DNA of 64,000 nucleotides from Inia geoffrensis (lineage: Eukaryota; Chordata; Mammalia; Artiodactyla; Iniidae): the NCBI GenBank assembly GCA_036417435.1, contig CM070900.1, positions 29,039,496 through 29,103,495 on the forward strand, written 5' to 3'. Below, one piece after another: positions 10,965-22,245 of the stretch. The translations under genes were made by a program, and so were the position numbers. The notes beneath the pieces are model-generated. The model had not been told where the DNA came from and did not search any database. It saw nothing but the letters and a program-made list of their open reading frames with translations. Each line of letters starts with the position of its first letter. The first letter of the stretch is position 1.

Positions 10965-12927
10965 TTCTTTACTGTAAGGAAAACAGTATTTCGACCTTGA
11001 TGATAAATGCAAGCGACACGAATCCTCACTGTTGGGAAGATAACATGGGGAGCTGGGGACTATGGCCCCCCTGGAAAGTGTACATTCCATCTGAAGGATC
11101 AGCTAGCTGCCCTTGCCCGTGAATGATGTCACGTGAGGGTGTGGCTCAGAGATGGGACTGTCTGACATTTCAAAAGCAAGTGGAAATCGAGGTGTTTATT
11201 TTGTTTCGAATCCTAGCCCTCTAATTCCAAATTTTCTTAATCACTGTGTCAGTCACACAGACAGGTCTGCTTCCTTCAACAGCACGAGAGAGCTGAAATC
11301 AGGACCAGAACTGGCTTCCTGATTCCTAATTGCAGAATTTGGGAATCACTGATCATACTTAGGGTTCCAGTTGTTTTCCCTGTACGCTCTGCAATCATGA
11401 TCCTTGTTAATTTATTCAGTACAGTTTTACCAAGAACTTACTATATGTAAACCCCTTTACTATATTCTGTGGAATATTTATATATTTCCATAGGTAGGGT
11501 GTATTGTAGCACATTTTATATAAAATATACAGATATACAAAGGTACATGCATATGCACATGTATATGATATAGTCCATATTTTCTGGAGTATATGATGTA
11601 CTGAAGAGAAACAAGTATGCAAAAAATTGAAATATGATGGCTAAAACATCACTAGAGAGCCTTTATTGAAGACATGGGCTTTGCTCGGTGAAATCTAAGG
11701 ATTACACAGATGCTCTTCTTACACACTTGGGGTTTACTTCCTAAGCCAAACGCATCCTTGTGGACAGTTATTGATAAGGTATAGACACAGAGAAATAGAA
11801 ACCTTTAGCAGAGATGTGACTGGCCACGAGACTTTCGAGTCATACTCTAAGGGTTGGAGTGAAAAATGAAGGCCAAGGTACATTTTTTACTGGATTAGAA
11901 AAAAAGGAAGAATCAATGTAGTCACTGAAGGGCTGCCCTGCCAGGGATGGAGAACTATTTTCAATATGGAAAGCATCTGACGGAGAAGCTTTTTCAGACA
12001 ATGTTTTCCTGAGGGATGGATTACCACTTGGGGGCTTCAGGCAAAGGTCTTTTGCAGAGCTCTGATGAGGAGCAGGTTAGAGAAAGGAGTGTTGAAAAGC
12101 GACTTGGAAACTGAGTACCGCCCCTTCACACCCATCTTCCCTCTGTTGGTATATGTATTGCTAATACTGATTCCCACAGGGATGGTGAATGACAGCAGCA
12201 GGGTGCCTCTGTGACAGAGAGACTGGGAACCCCCTCTTTTATACTCTGCTGGGTCTAGGGACTTAGCATTTATGTTTCTAAGTTTTCCTTTGGGCAGGCA
12301 CTATCTGAAGGCCCATTATTCCTCTCCCTATTTTGGTTCCTCTGCGTTCAAAAAAACTGAGGGTCTGGCAGTTGGAGAAGGCAAGCGTGTGCATTTTCTA
12401 AGTAGGAAGCATGCAGAGTTGAACATCGCTTTACCCAAATAAAACTTTTTGCTTTCAGACCTTCGGTGGGCATATTCCTTTTTTTAGTTTAAAAATTTTC
12501 TGGTCTGTATTAACAGCTTCTTTCACCCGCTTAGTCTCTCCCATTTTGCCAGCTGTGGACCCCGCCAGTATGATTTCTTTTGTGCCCTGCTTTAAACAGT
12601 CTTAGAAACAGGCCGTATTCTGCCATCAATCCATGCAGAGAAATGGCTCTGACAATGAATGGAGGCTCTGGGCAGGAATCAAAGCCAGGGCATGGCTTCA
12701 TCATATCTTTAAAAAAAAAAAAAAAGTCTGCTTTTTATTTTGTCTGTTATTAACAAAAAATACACTCAAAGAGCTGAGACAGAGGTTAAATCAAGAAACT
12801 AGGCAATGAGAAACTCAACTTCTGTGATGTTATTTCTTTTATCTGTAAACTATAATAGAATCTAGCCCCCTTTAAAAAATTTTCAGGTATGAATACCTGG
12901 ATACTTACAATAAAAATAATGCCCGTG
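10965..12927. other. Unassigned noncoding stretch
   Basis: No gene or repeat recognised over nearly 2 kb. 11440-11640 is AT-rich with many TATA-like words. A poly(A) run lies at 12711-12725 with no identified source element. Confidence 0.5.
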
Positions 12928-13132
12928 GGCTTCCCTGGTGGCGCAGTGATTGAGAGTCCGCCTGCCGATGCAGGGGACACGGGTTCGTGCCCCGGTCCGG
13001 GAAGATCCCACGTGCCGCGGAGCGGCTGGGCCCGTGAGCCATGGCCGCTGAGCCTGTGCGTCCGGAGCCTGTGCTCCGCAACGGGAGCGGCCACAGCAGT
13101 GAGAGGCCCGCGTACCGCAAAAAAAAAAAAAA
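12928..13132 (+). mobile_element. CHR-type cetacean SINE
   Basis: Full-length copy with intact head, B-box-like 'ggttcgtgccc' and A tail. An 8-bp duplication 'aataatgc' flanks it at 12915-12922 and 13137-13144. It retains many CpGs and looks young. Together with the opposite-strand copy at 13315-13515 it forms a close inverted pair. Confidence 0.95.
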
Positions 13133-13145
13133 TAACAATAATGCT

Positions 13146-13303
13146 GGTTAACATTTATTAAGTACATATTGTATCTCAGGCACTGTGATAAGTACTTTTA
13201 AAAAATATGATAACCTTCTAGAATAGGAAATATTATTAAAGCCCCATTTTACTCCACTGGAAGGAGCTGAGCCAAGATTCGAATTAAGGCAGTCTGACTG
13301 CGG
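13146..13303 (-). mobile_element. MIR SINE, antisense, between two SINEs
   Basis: 'taacatttattaagtacata', 'caggcactgtgataagtact', 'gccccattttactccactgg', 'gccaagattcgaattaagg' in the antisense MIR order. The two younger CHR SINEs inserted at its edges. Confidence 0.75.
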
Positions 13304-13314
13304 AGAGTATATGC

Positions 13315-13515
13315 TTTTTTTTTTTTTTTTTGCGGTACGCCGGCCTCTCACTGTTGTGGCCTCTCCCGCTGTGGAGCACAGGCTCCGGACGCGCAGGCTC
13401 AGCTGCCATGGCTCACGGGTCCAGCGGCATGTGGTATCTTCCCGGACTGGGGCACGAATCCGTCTCCCCTGCATCGGCAGGCGGACTCCCAACCACTGGG
13501 CCACCAGGGAAGCCC
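13315..13515 (-). mobile_element. CHR-type cetacean SINE
   Basis: Reverse-complement copy from a T run to 'ccaccagggaagccc'. An 8-bp duplication 'gagtatat' flanks it (13305-13312 and 13518-13525). A short deletion in the body removes part of the 'cggctgggcccgtgagcc' region relative to the other copies here. Confidence 0.95.
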
Positions 13516-13525
13516 ACGAGTATAT

Positions 13526-14134
13526 TCTTAACTGCTTCTCTAACCTGCCTTAGAAGATGGACCAAAGAATACTGTTGTTCATGACAACAAACAAAAGCAC
13601 CCACTAAGTTGGTCTTTAAAGGTAGCTGGTCAGAACCTAAACACCACCATCGAAAAGGAAAAAAGAAAATTCAAATTAGTTTATGTGAATATGATAAAAT
13701 AATCATAATAACAGGGCTTTCAAAATGTCCAAGCGACCTGAAAGATGACAGACCCATGGCCCATGGGCAGCCAAAATTGGCCGGGCTGGCGAGAGGGTAA
13801 AACCGCACCCTGCTCCCCGCACCTGATCGGGGCTACCGCGGCTCCTCTTCCACAAACCAAGGAATGAGGTGGGCTTAGCTTTGTGGAGGGGACGGGATCT
13901 GGGGAGAGTCAGACAGCCATTGACCTACAACGGGTCTGGCTTCCTGCACTGGGTATCTCCTGCTTATCAATTCTCCAGTCAGATGCTATTAAGGTTGTAA
14001 TGATCCTTCTTTTATCTCAAAGCCTACGGATAGGACAGAGCCTAGGAAAAGGAAAATATGGATTTCAAATGATTGCAACTCGCTGCCTAAGAATTCTTTT
14101 TGAGCCCAGTCTTGAAGATTTGCCAGTTTGTTTC
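13526..14134. other. Unassigned noncoding stretch
   Basis: No gene or recognised repeat. The plus-strand frame 13883-14269 (128 codons) crosses into an L2-like fragment, has no known domain and is not supported as coding. Confidence 0.5.
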
Positions 14135-14270
14135 GCTAATTCTTTTATTCAACCAGGAAATGCTTCGGTACAACGCTGGGCACTGAGGATGCAATGGTCA
14201 ATGAGACATGGCATTCTCCGTGAAATGCTCACAGGCTCCTACATCACAGCACGGGGCAGCAGGCTCTAGG
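14135..14270 (-). mobile_element. L2 LINE fragment, antisense
   Basis: 'tcttttattcaaccaggaaa', 'gctgggcactgaggatgcaa', 'ggtcaatgagacatggcatt', 'gaaatgctcacaggctc' follow the antisense L2 3'-end order (attcaac..., ctgggcactgggga..., gtgaacaaga..., catggagctcac...). Confidence 0.65.
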
Positions 14271-14299
14271 GTGGCACAGCTGCAGCAGCTGGCCCATGT

Positions 14300-14665
14300 A
14301 GGTTTTGGTTTTGCCTCCCCTTCCACTGTGAACGGTTGTTGCTAGACTCCATTTCCCAGCTTCACCTGCATCTTGGTAGGGCCGTGTAGCTATTAGTGGA
14401 AAGGGAGAGGAAGTGATGGGTCAGTGATCAAGATAGTGATACTTTTCCTTTGGCTGAATGAAGAGGATGCTGATGATTCAAAGGAAAGCAGAGCCAACAA
14501 CTGGAAGGCATTTGGATTCCTGAAGAGTTATGAGGAAGGCTGGACCCTTGGCCACTGGACCGTGATGGGAGTGAGATACACATTTTTCTTTTGAGTTAAG
14601 CTACTGGGGGAATCCAGGCTTTTCTGTTACCACAACTAGCATCGCCTTAACTAACACATGACCTA
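14300..14665 (+). mobile_element. Ancient LTR-type repeat
   Basis: Blocks 'ctccatttcccagcttcacc', 'gtagggccgtgtagctatta', a central variable region and an end 'gttaccacaactagcatcgc...ctaacaca' match the layout of an old mammalian LTR. Family not assigned. Strongly decayed. Confidence 0.45.
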
Positions 14666-14964
14666 TAAGCAGACTGTTATTGAAGGTCCATTCTGTGATG
14701 AACCATTTTGACTCTACATATGTCCTGTATTTTCAGGATCTTGTGTGGTATTCCATCGTTGCTTATATATACCACTCACAATTACTAATAACACTTTCAT
14801 GATAATAATGAGTTGTAAATCGTGTGTCTTTTCCTCGATGAAGTAGATTCAATCTAGGAAATATTTTTATAGATTCTTCACTGTAAATTAATCTATGGTT
14901 CACATGTTCTAAGGAATGTTTTATTTAAAGAATCCTTGGGGTAAATCACTTGAAAAAGAGAAAA

Positions 14965-15160
14965 GCAGTACTTCCCATGAGCTAGGCACTGTGCTAAGAC
15001 CTTTTTGTATATCATGTTGTTTCAGTTCATTCTCACAAAAATCCTATAGAGGAGGAGCCTGGAGAAAATCATTGGCCCAAGGTCGCACAAAGATACTCAA
15101 TAATGGCCAGGATCTGAATCCATTACCTGCTGTCTACTGTACCCATATTTTCTCAAACAG
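14965..15160 (-). mobile_element. MIR SINE, antisense
   Basis: 'gctaggcactgtgctaagac' at 14980, 'ttcattctcacaaaaatcct', 'gaggaggagcctggagaaaa' and 'aaggtcgcacaaagatactc' give a clear antisense MIR, decayed toward the end. Confidence 0.8.
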
Positions 15161-15294
15161 TGTAGTAAATCAGAAAAATACCTCTCACTTTTGGCAAAAC
15201 AGCAATCTCCATGGAGCACCTACCCAATTATTTTTATTCCCATAATTGCCATGGGAAAATAAGAATTCAAAAAAAGTTAATATAAAAGCTACTA

Positions 15295-15641
15295 TTTTTT
15301 TAAACATCTTTATTGGAGCATAATTGCTTTATAATGGTGTGTCAGTTTCTGCTTCATAACAAAGTGAATCAGCTACACATATACATATGTCCCCATATCT
15401 CCTCCCTCTATACATATACATATATTCCCATATCCCCTCCCTCTTACGTATCCCTCCCACTGTCCCTATCCCACCCCTCTAGGCGGTCACAAAGCCCCGA
15501 GCTGATCTCCCTGTGCTGTGCGGCTGCTTCCCACTAGCCATCTATTTTACATTTGGTAGTGTATGTATGTCCATGCCACTCTCTCACTTCATCCCAGCTT
15601 ACCCTTCCCCCTCCCGTGTCCTCAAGTGAAGTAAGAAAGAG
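15295..15641 (-). mobile_element. 5'-truncated L1 3' UTR, antisense
   Basis: Begins with the reverse-complement tail 'tttttttaaacatctttatt', then 'ggagcataattgctttataa', a C-rich tract complementary to the L1 G-rich region, and 'ctccctgtgctgtgcggctg'. A 12-bp target-site duplication 'taaaagctacta' is perfect (15283-15294 and 15642-15653). A fairly young cetacean L1 insertion. Confidence 0.95.
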
Positions 15642-15679
15642 TAAAAGCTACTACTTTTAAAGGGCTACATAAAGGATAA

Positions 15680-15770
15680 AAGAGAGGCAACAAGATACAC
15701 TGGAAAGAGAATTCATTTGAAATTAAAGGTCTATGCTACGACTCCCGCTCGACCACAGAGCTGGTGGACT
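15680..15770 (+). mobile_element. MIR SINE fragment
   Basis: 'aggcaacaagatacactgga', 'agagaattcatttgaaatta' and a decayed 'gactcccgctcgaccac' region fit the 5' half of a sense MIR. Confidence 0.5.
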
Positions 15771-16489
15771 TTCTCACTGCCACTGGCCACCTTCCCCCAG
15801 TAATCCTCTGGTTTCCCGGAGGAGTAATCTCTCCCATGCCTTCACATCCCATGTGGTTGGCAGGGGTCATCTCCCATTCCTAGGTGCAAAGGAGTATTCC
15901 TAGGCGCCCAGGAGTCACCTGACTCTATCATGGTCAAACAAAGCATGGTATTCCTTTGGCCACAGAGATCACAAATAAGCAGGCAATGTAAGACAGGTCA
16001 AGTAGGTCTAATAAGACTCAATGACAAGCAGATCTAATTAGACTCTTCGAACCATTGGCAAATGAAAGTCTCTTCTCTGTTGAGAGCGCTAAAAGATGGG
16101 ATGAATGCCTGGAGCTACATGGGGGGGGGAGAGACAGGCTCTGAACAAAATGAAAAAAAGGAAAAGCGACAGATAACCATCCAGCTTCCACATGGAGGCA
16201 AAGAATGGAACTAATCTTGAACAGAAGAGATCCAAGGTATGAACCCCTAGAATCAGCTCTTCCTGGACTTTTCTGTCATCTCAGTCAACATATTTCCTCT
16301 TTTTTGTTGCTGTTAAATTAGAGATTAGAGTTCTGTCATTTGTAATTGTCTGAATACTGAAAAGAAAATCACTTAATTACTTGCTAAGTAATAGGAAAAG
16401 AATACTAAGTACTAATGCCTTAAAAAAAATTAGTACACAGAACTTAAAAATGTTAGACCGACGAACGCACTGCTCTGGTTGAGACGCGG
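15771..16489. other. Unassigned noncoding stretch
   Basis: No gene. Includes a 20-bp imperfect tandem duplication at 15876-15915 and a G9 run near 16120. Confidence 0.5.
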
Positions 16490-16672
16490 CTTAGATCGCC
16501 TGGCTCCCTGGAACATAAATTTGAACCTCAAATGGCAGATGCTCCCTATTTGGCCCCTGGGGATAATTATCTCTATGCTTTGTGAGACTGTTGTCTGAAT
16601 AATATAAATCACCATGTGAGAAAAGACTATCTAACAAAGTACCTGATATTTAGTAAGTGCTTAATAATGTAT
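16490..16672 (+). mobile_element. MIR SINE
   Basis: The end is diagnostic: 'aaagtacctgatatttagta' and 'agtgcttaataatg' correspond to the sense MIR 3' region. The 5' half, with 'gaacataaatttgaacctca', is diverged. Confidence 0.65.
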
Positions 16673-16919
16673 GTTAAAGAAAAGAATGGAGAAAATAGAG
16701 ATGAGGAAGGGGTTCATCTTTTGCAGTTGAGTCACTGGAAATTGTACTGGTCCCCAGTATTGCCTTCTGATCAGTTCAGGGAACTCTAGGATATTGCCCC
16801 ACAAATTCCAACCACCTAAGCCCCATGCTAATCCTCCTGGCTGGGAGAGACAAGCTCTGAACAGAGTACGCAGGGGAAGCGTGATGGATATCTAATTGTT
16901 TTTGCCTGCCTACTTCTCA

Positions 16920-17420
16920 TCGCCTTCTTTTAAAACAGCGTCTTGATCTTTCTTGCTCATTCCCGGGCCAGGAAGTTCACTGGGGAGACTCTACCTTCAA
17001 TCAATGATTCCTTTCTCCTGGCCATACTGATTGGTTTAGGGAAGAGCACGTGACCCAAAATTATTCCAATGAGACTCAATCTTAGGATTTTGTTGTTCAC
17101 AGCCACTAAGATAAACAAGCTCTACCACAATTTGGTTGGGTTGTCATATAGCTACGTAAGCCTACACCTACTGGAACTCATTTTGTCATGACAAAGGGGA
17201 AGTATTCCTAAAAATGAGGCCAACAGGGGAAAGAAAAGAGCCAAGAGGTGGAGACACGGCGTCTTGAGGAGCTGAGTCGAGCATCTAGATTCAGCCATGC
17301 CTTTAAGCTAGAATTTCTCGGTTCTTGTGCGACACAATGAATTCCCCTTTAAGTTTTACTGAAGCTGGCTGAAGTTCGGTTGCTGTCATTTTTAAAGGAG
17401 AGAATCCTGTCTAATACTGT
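16920..17420 (+). mobile_element. Ancient LTR-type repeat
   Basis: 'tactgattggtttagggaag' then 'agcacgtgacccaaaattat', 'ccaatgagactcaatcttag', 'aaagagccaagaggtggaga', 'cagccatgcctttaagctag', 'gttactgtcatt'-like text and a final 'cctgtctaatactg' occur in the order of a widespread mammalian LTR. About 500 bp, decayed, family not assigned. Confidence 0.55.
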
Positions 17421-17696
17421 AAGCAATAGGATTCCATAGAGCTTGGTGCCTGAGGTGTGAGAGGCTGTTTTCCTAAACTAGAAGTTGAACTTTAAGCATG
17501 GTATTTGGTAATGGAATCAGGGATGGAAAAAAAAAAAGGTGAGAAGGGTGGAATTCTGCGTGTGACACACTGGGTAAGGGTTTTACTTTTCACTTTCTAA
17601 GTTTTCTCTTCTGTAAAATGAGTGAGACTAATTCAGGGGTCACAAACAGCAGGCTGTTGGCAAAGATAACCCATGAATATGGGTGGTTTTTTTTTT

Positions 17697-17893
17697 TGGG
17701 GTGCGGATAGGCTTTTTTTAAAAATTGAAGTACAGTTGATTTACAATGTTGTGTTAGTTTCAGGTGAACAGCAAAGTGATTCAGTTTTATATATATACAC
17801 ACACACTTTTTTTTCAGATTTTTTCCATTTTAGGTTATTGTAAGATATTGAACATAGCATAGTTCCCTGTGCTCTACAGTAGGTCCTTGTTGT
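17697..17893 (-). mobile_element. L1 3' UTR fragment, antisense
   Basis: 'aattgaagtacagttgattt', 'acaatgttgtgttagtttca', 'gtgaacagcaaagtgattca' and 'ttccctgtgctctacagtag' are the antisense start of an older cetartiodactyl L1. The CHR SINE inserted directly at its right edge. Confidence 0.88.
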
Positions 17894-17906
17894 CCCACGA
17901 GTATGG

Positions 17907-18111
17907 TTTTTTTTTTTTTGCTGTATGCGGGCCTCTCACTGTTGTGGCCTCTCCTGTTGCGGAGCACAGGCTCCGGACGCGCAGGCTCAGTGGCCACGGC
18001 TCACGGGCCCAGCCGCTCCGCGGTATGTGGGATCCTCCCGGACCGGGGCACGAACCCGCGTCCCCTGCATCGGCAGGCGGACTCTCAACCACTGCGCCAC
18101 CAGGGAAGCCC
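17907..18111 (-). mobile_element. CHR-type cetacean SINE
   Basis: Full-length reverse-complement copy from a T13 run to 'ccaccagggaagccc'. The flanking duplication 'ccca(c/t)gagtat' reads with one mismatch around 17895-17904 and 18111-18120. Confidence 0.95.
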
Positions 18112-18120
18112 CCATGAGTA

Positions 18121-19737
18121 TTTTTTGTGACCATTTTATTTCCTTACCTCCTAGCATAACACCTGCCTACTTCCTTTGTCTTATAAAGCACTAATTGAGC
18201 AGTTACTATCTTACACCCGCACACCTGGTACTTGCAGACATTTGAATCTGCAATCCCTTCACTAACGTTCTCTTAGAGCTCTTCAGCACCATCATTCAAT
18301 GCTTCTATCTCGGATTTGCCTATTTCTAAAGTCTGAATTCATAAATTTGGCAGTTTATTATGGCAGGGCAGACCCAAAGAGGGATGAACACGGGTGAGCA
18401 CACCTGCCTACTTCAACTTCTATCTGGACCCTATGAAGTTACCGTCCTAGGGATTTTCCTATCGATGAGAGGACTGTTCATGCATTCAAGGTGTGGATGA
18501 TATCGAAGCATCCCACAGGGCCTGTATCTCAGCGATCAATCCATCTGACTTTTCTACTGCTTCCCCTTTTTCCTGCAGGGCGGGAAATCAATTGTGTGGT
18601 AGCTACTCTCCACATATGAATCCTGGGAGCCTGGGAATTGAAATGCATATGGTTGCATTAGCTACAACAGCAAGGAAAAAAAGAAAAAAAAAAAAAAAAA
18701 AGGAAAGTAAAGGAAGAAATTCCCCTAAATGGCTACCTCACCAAATGAAGTGCATATTAATAGATAGCTGATTTATCTTCCCATGACACTGAGGAAAAAC
18801 AGGAGGAAAAGAAAAATCAATGACCACGTTAAATCATATGATATGATATCCAGAAATGAGCACGGGCTGGGATAGAAGACCAAGAGGAAAAAACTCTATA
18901 TGTACATACAATCTCTATACACACAGGCCTTGACAGACTGTGTAGTAGGGAAAAAAAAAAAAAAAGAAATTTTATTTTAAGATTAGATATGTGAAAAGTT
19001 TTCCTGTTAGTTCAGATTGGCTCAAAATACCATGCAGGGCTGCATTAATGAAGATTAAGTATATTTAGAGAGAATAATTCAGAAGACTTTATCAGTTTGG
19101 CACTATTTCCTTCAACATGAAAAAACCTTAATTTAACAGGATATAGATGAATTCTGGGATTTATGGAAATAGTCTGGAGTTGAATCCATTGAGTAGGAGT
19201 CACAAATCATTTGTCTTTGGTATTTTAGATTCTCTACCTTGAATGAAAACCCAAACAACACAAACTCTCAATTTTGGGTGATGTTCTGAAGAGAGACTGG
19301 TACACATTTTGATATTTCCTTCCAATGCATGACGTCCCCGCTAACCTTCTTTTCACTCCTTTTTGGAACAAAAGAATTACAATGACAAATGCAAATGTGC
19401 GAAATCTCATATTCACTGGCTGGCTGAGAGGAAAACATAGTTTTATGTTTCTCTGGCACCCCAAAATCACCTAACGCCTCATGTTGGAGAAGGTTAAAAG
19501 CAGGCGAGCAGTGAGTACTAGGAGTGTAAACTCCCAGAAGACAGGAACTATGCCACCCTTTGGTCGATGATTATTCACAGGGTCACACTTAAAGTTTATG
19601 TGACTTTAATATATGACTTAGCCTAAAATGAAAGGCTGAATGACGTCAGTAAAACCACTATTCCTGCTTTAAATGATCTAACCACAGAAGAGAATTAGAA
19701 AGGGGAGGTGGGGGAGGAGAAGGGGAGAGAGGAAACA
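18121..19737. other. Unassigned noncoding stretch
   Basis: No gene or clear repeat. A-rich simple tracts lie at about 18674-18700 and 18951-18966. The first follows about 200 bp of unrecognised DNA and could mark an undescribed retroposon, but no duplication was found. Confidence 0.5.
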
Positions 19738-20000
19738 GCAAGCATTGAGCTTTTACTGGATGCATTCTGCGGCTAGGCCATGTGTGAGTCATATCCACAC
19801 CCACTGTTTCATGCATCTCTTTACCAAAGCAAAACCCCCAAACCAAAATGTAAACCCTTTAGGTCATTATTATTTTCCCCCCCATTTTACAGAAGAGGAA
19901 ACTGAGGCTTTAGAGATTCAACAATTTTGTTCAAAATCTAAAAGTTAGTAAGTGATAGAGCCAGAATTTTAATTAGACAGTGACTTTGGCACCTATTTTT
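19738..20000 (-). mobile_element. MIR SINE, antisense
   Basis: 'gcattgagcttttactggat', 'ccccattttacagaagagga' (about 19881), 'aactgaggctttagagattc' and 'agttagtaagtgatagagcc' give a clear antisense MIR, with an extra segment in its 5' half. Confidence 0.8.
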
Positions 20001-22245
20001 GTAACTACTGTTGCAACTATGATACTGCTGGGGTCCCACCCACTGTTCTTTACTGAATTAACCCTGAAGTTGGTTATAAAAGACTCCACAATGTTATAAA
20101 GGCACGGGCCAGTTAGTTTCACCCCCCGGTTTACTCAGTTACTCCCAGATCCCTCCCTGTCTCCCTCCTTCAGTCTCAAACACTGACAGCTCCTCATATG
20201 CCCCATATAGGACTGTATCCATAAGCCTGACCAAGGCCTTGCTAGATCCGTGTGATTTCTCAGCAGAACCAAGTGATGTGTTTGGTAGTCAAAGAACCCT
20301 TCGTGTGTCAGCTGACATTTTGTAACATTAGAAACATCATGGTGCTGTGGAATTCTGCCTGGGCTAGTTCTCAGAAGGCCGGAAGCATCTCCGAGAGGTC
20401 AATGTGGAAGAAGGGACTGGGCTAGTGGACGGAGGAGATGCTTTGGCATTGGTGGAACGCAAGAGTGGCTACACTTCCTCTCTGTCTGAAGCACACGCAG
20501 CCGTGGCATCTAACTGCATTAATGAGTTTCCTGGGGCTCGGAACCAGAGCCGTGAAGGGTTTGTTAAACTGGGGTTCAGAAACCCTTCCTTCTGAAACGA
20601 TGTACTCTGGTTCCCGGCAGTGAAAGCTGCTGCCAATGCCGTGTGGGTCTGTCCCATGGCATCCAGTGGTCATCCACAAACATGCCCCACTCCTGCCCTG
20701 CCCTGCCCCAGCCTGGCCCGCACCATCTCCCAGACGAACAGGACCCTTTCGGACTTCCTGGGTGAGCTGAACTGCGTTTGTGCTGATGAACAAAACCATC
20801 CAGGGGGAATGAGGAAAAAACAAACAAAAGCAAAAGCAAAACAAAAAAGAAAAGAAAATCCTGTTTTTAGCTGGAGCTGATCAATATTTCACTGTCCCCG
20901 GTTAGAACAGAACCTGAGCTTACACCCAATTTCAAAAGCACTGTCCTTTCAGTGTGCTTTGAAAATTAAGCAAGCCTTCCTCCCCCTTTTTAAGTGGCAG
21001 AAGCAGCAAGTCGATCAGATGATCATACGAAAGGTCAAGCCAAGTGGAGACACGCATCTGATGATTAGAAATAAGGTGAAAAAAGCTGCTGCTTTTATAC
21101 GGAGACTTCTGTTGTCCAGCGTAAACCTGGCCACTGAGCTGCGCAAGCAGATCCTGTGCTCATGGCATCTGACAGCTGCTTGCTTGACTCACCTACACTT
21201 GTTTTTTAATCCAAAGCAGTCTTTCCTATAATGTTCATTTCTTTCCTGCCAGCAGTGTTTTAAGCTAAGGTGGGGAAAATTAAAAGCTACTAATTCCTTG
21301 GTGAAAAGATCAAAAAAGCACCCAAAAGGCAGCTAAGGGGACTTTTTGTCTCTTTAATTGCTCTCATTTCAGTGTGACTGCTCCCTTGTACTTTTTCGTT
21401 TCTGCATCTTTTGCTCCAGGTGTCAAAAATCTCCTTTCTCTTGCACTTACTATAAAAAAGCAGGTTGAAGAAGGGTGTGCCACAAAGAGCTGAACTTGGG
21501 AATGATCTCAGTTCCTTACTGAGGCAGGGCAGGAGCATCATCCCTTCCCAGGGGTGCACGTGGGTGGTCTTTATCAGACCAGAGAGAACCAGCTGGCTCG
21601 GGTGATGGGACAATTTGTGTCTTGAAGGCCAGGTCTGGTGAGCTAGGTTATTAACATTAATTCAGAAGCCTGCTATAAATGATAAGAAAACTTAGAAACA
21701 ATATAGAAAATATTGTTTCTAAAAGTTTCTAATCCACGATCCTCGTAAATTCTGTCTAGACGGTCAAGGCTTAGAGCCTGAGTTTAGAATGCCCATACAC
21801 ACTCACCCCATCCCTTTTATTTACTTTTTGCACTCTTTAAGTCACAGTACCTCTCTATCCAATGTGCTCATGGCTACAGAACTAAGGAGGCAAAATAAGA
21901 AAGGTGAAGAATAAACGCTTTCTCCAATTCTAGGCTCCCATAAATTTCTATTTTTGCTACCTCCTTCACGTGTTATTTTGTATTTATATTTACTACCATA
22001 TTTCCTAGTACACAGTATCATTGACTTAATGTTTTTTATTTCAGTGAACTCAGTTATTTCACTTAAATAAATGTATCTAGGGAAAAACGTTGACTTATTA
22101 TTATAACACAAGGAAACTTTACAATACTATTTATGCCATAAATCGAAAGTAACAGCAAAGATAAGTAATGTAAAATATGAAAAACAAGTAAGTGGAAACA
22201 AAAGTGTTTACAACTTCCTACAAATGCTACTGCCCGCTAATTCTA
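20001..22245. other. Unassigned noncoding stretch
   Basis: Over 2 kb without a gene or named repeat. A short CCCTG-rich run lies near 20690-20706. 20955-21190 is unusually dense in E-box-like CATCTG/CAGCTG words. A perfect 13-bp hairpin lies at 21692-21722. Confidence 0.5.
21692..21722. repeat. Perfect short hairpin
   Basis: The arms 21692-21704 and 21710-21722 are exact reverse complements (13 bp) around a 5-nt loop. The AT-rich stem carries no C/G clamp typical of terminators. No transcription unit is known here. Confidence 0.9.

Noticed and set aside
13883..14269. 128-codon plus-strand frame
   Set aside because: Its second half is an antisense L2 fragment and the rest has no recognised similarity.
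16128..16895. Possible duplication of a 'gagagaca(g/a)gctctgaaca' segment (16128 and 16844)
   Set aside because: Similarity is limited to about 20 bases plus weak nearby matches, too short to separate from chance or shared old repeats.
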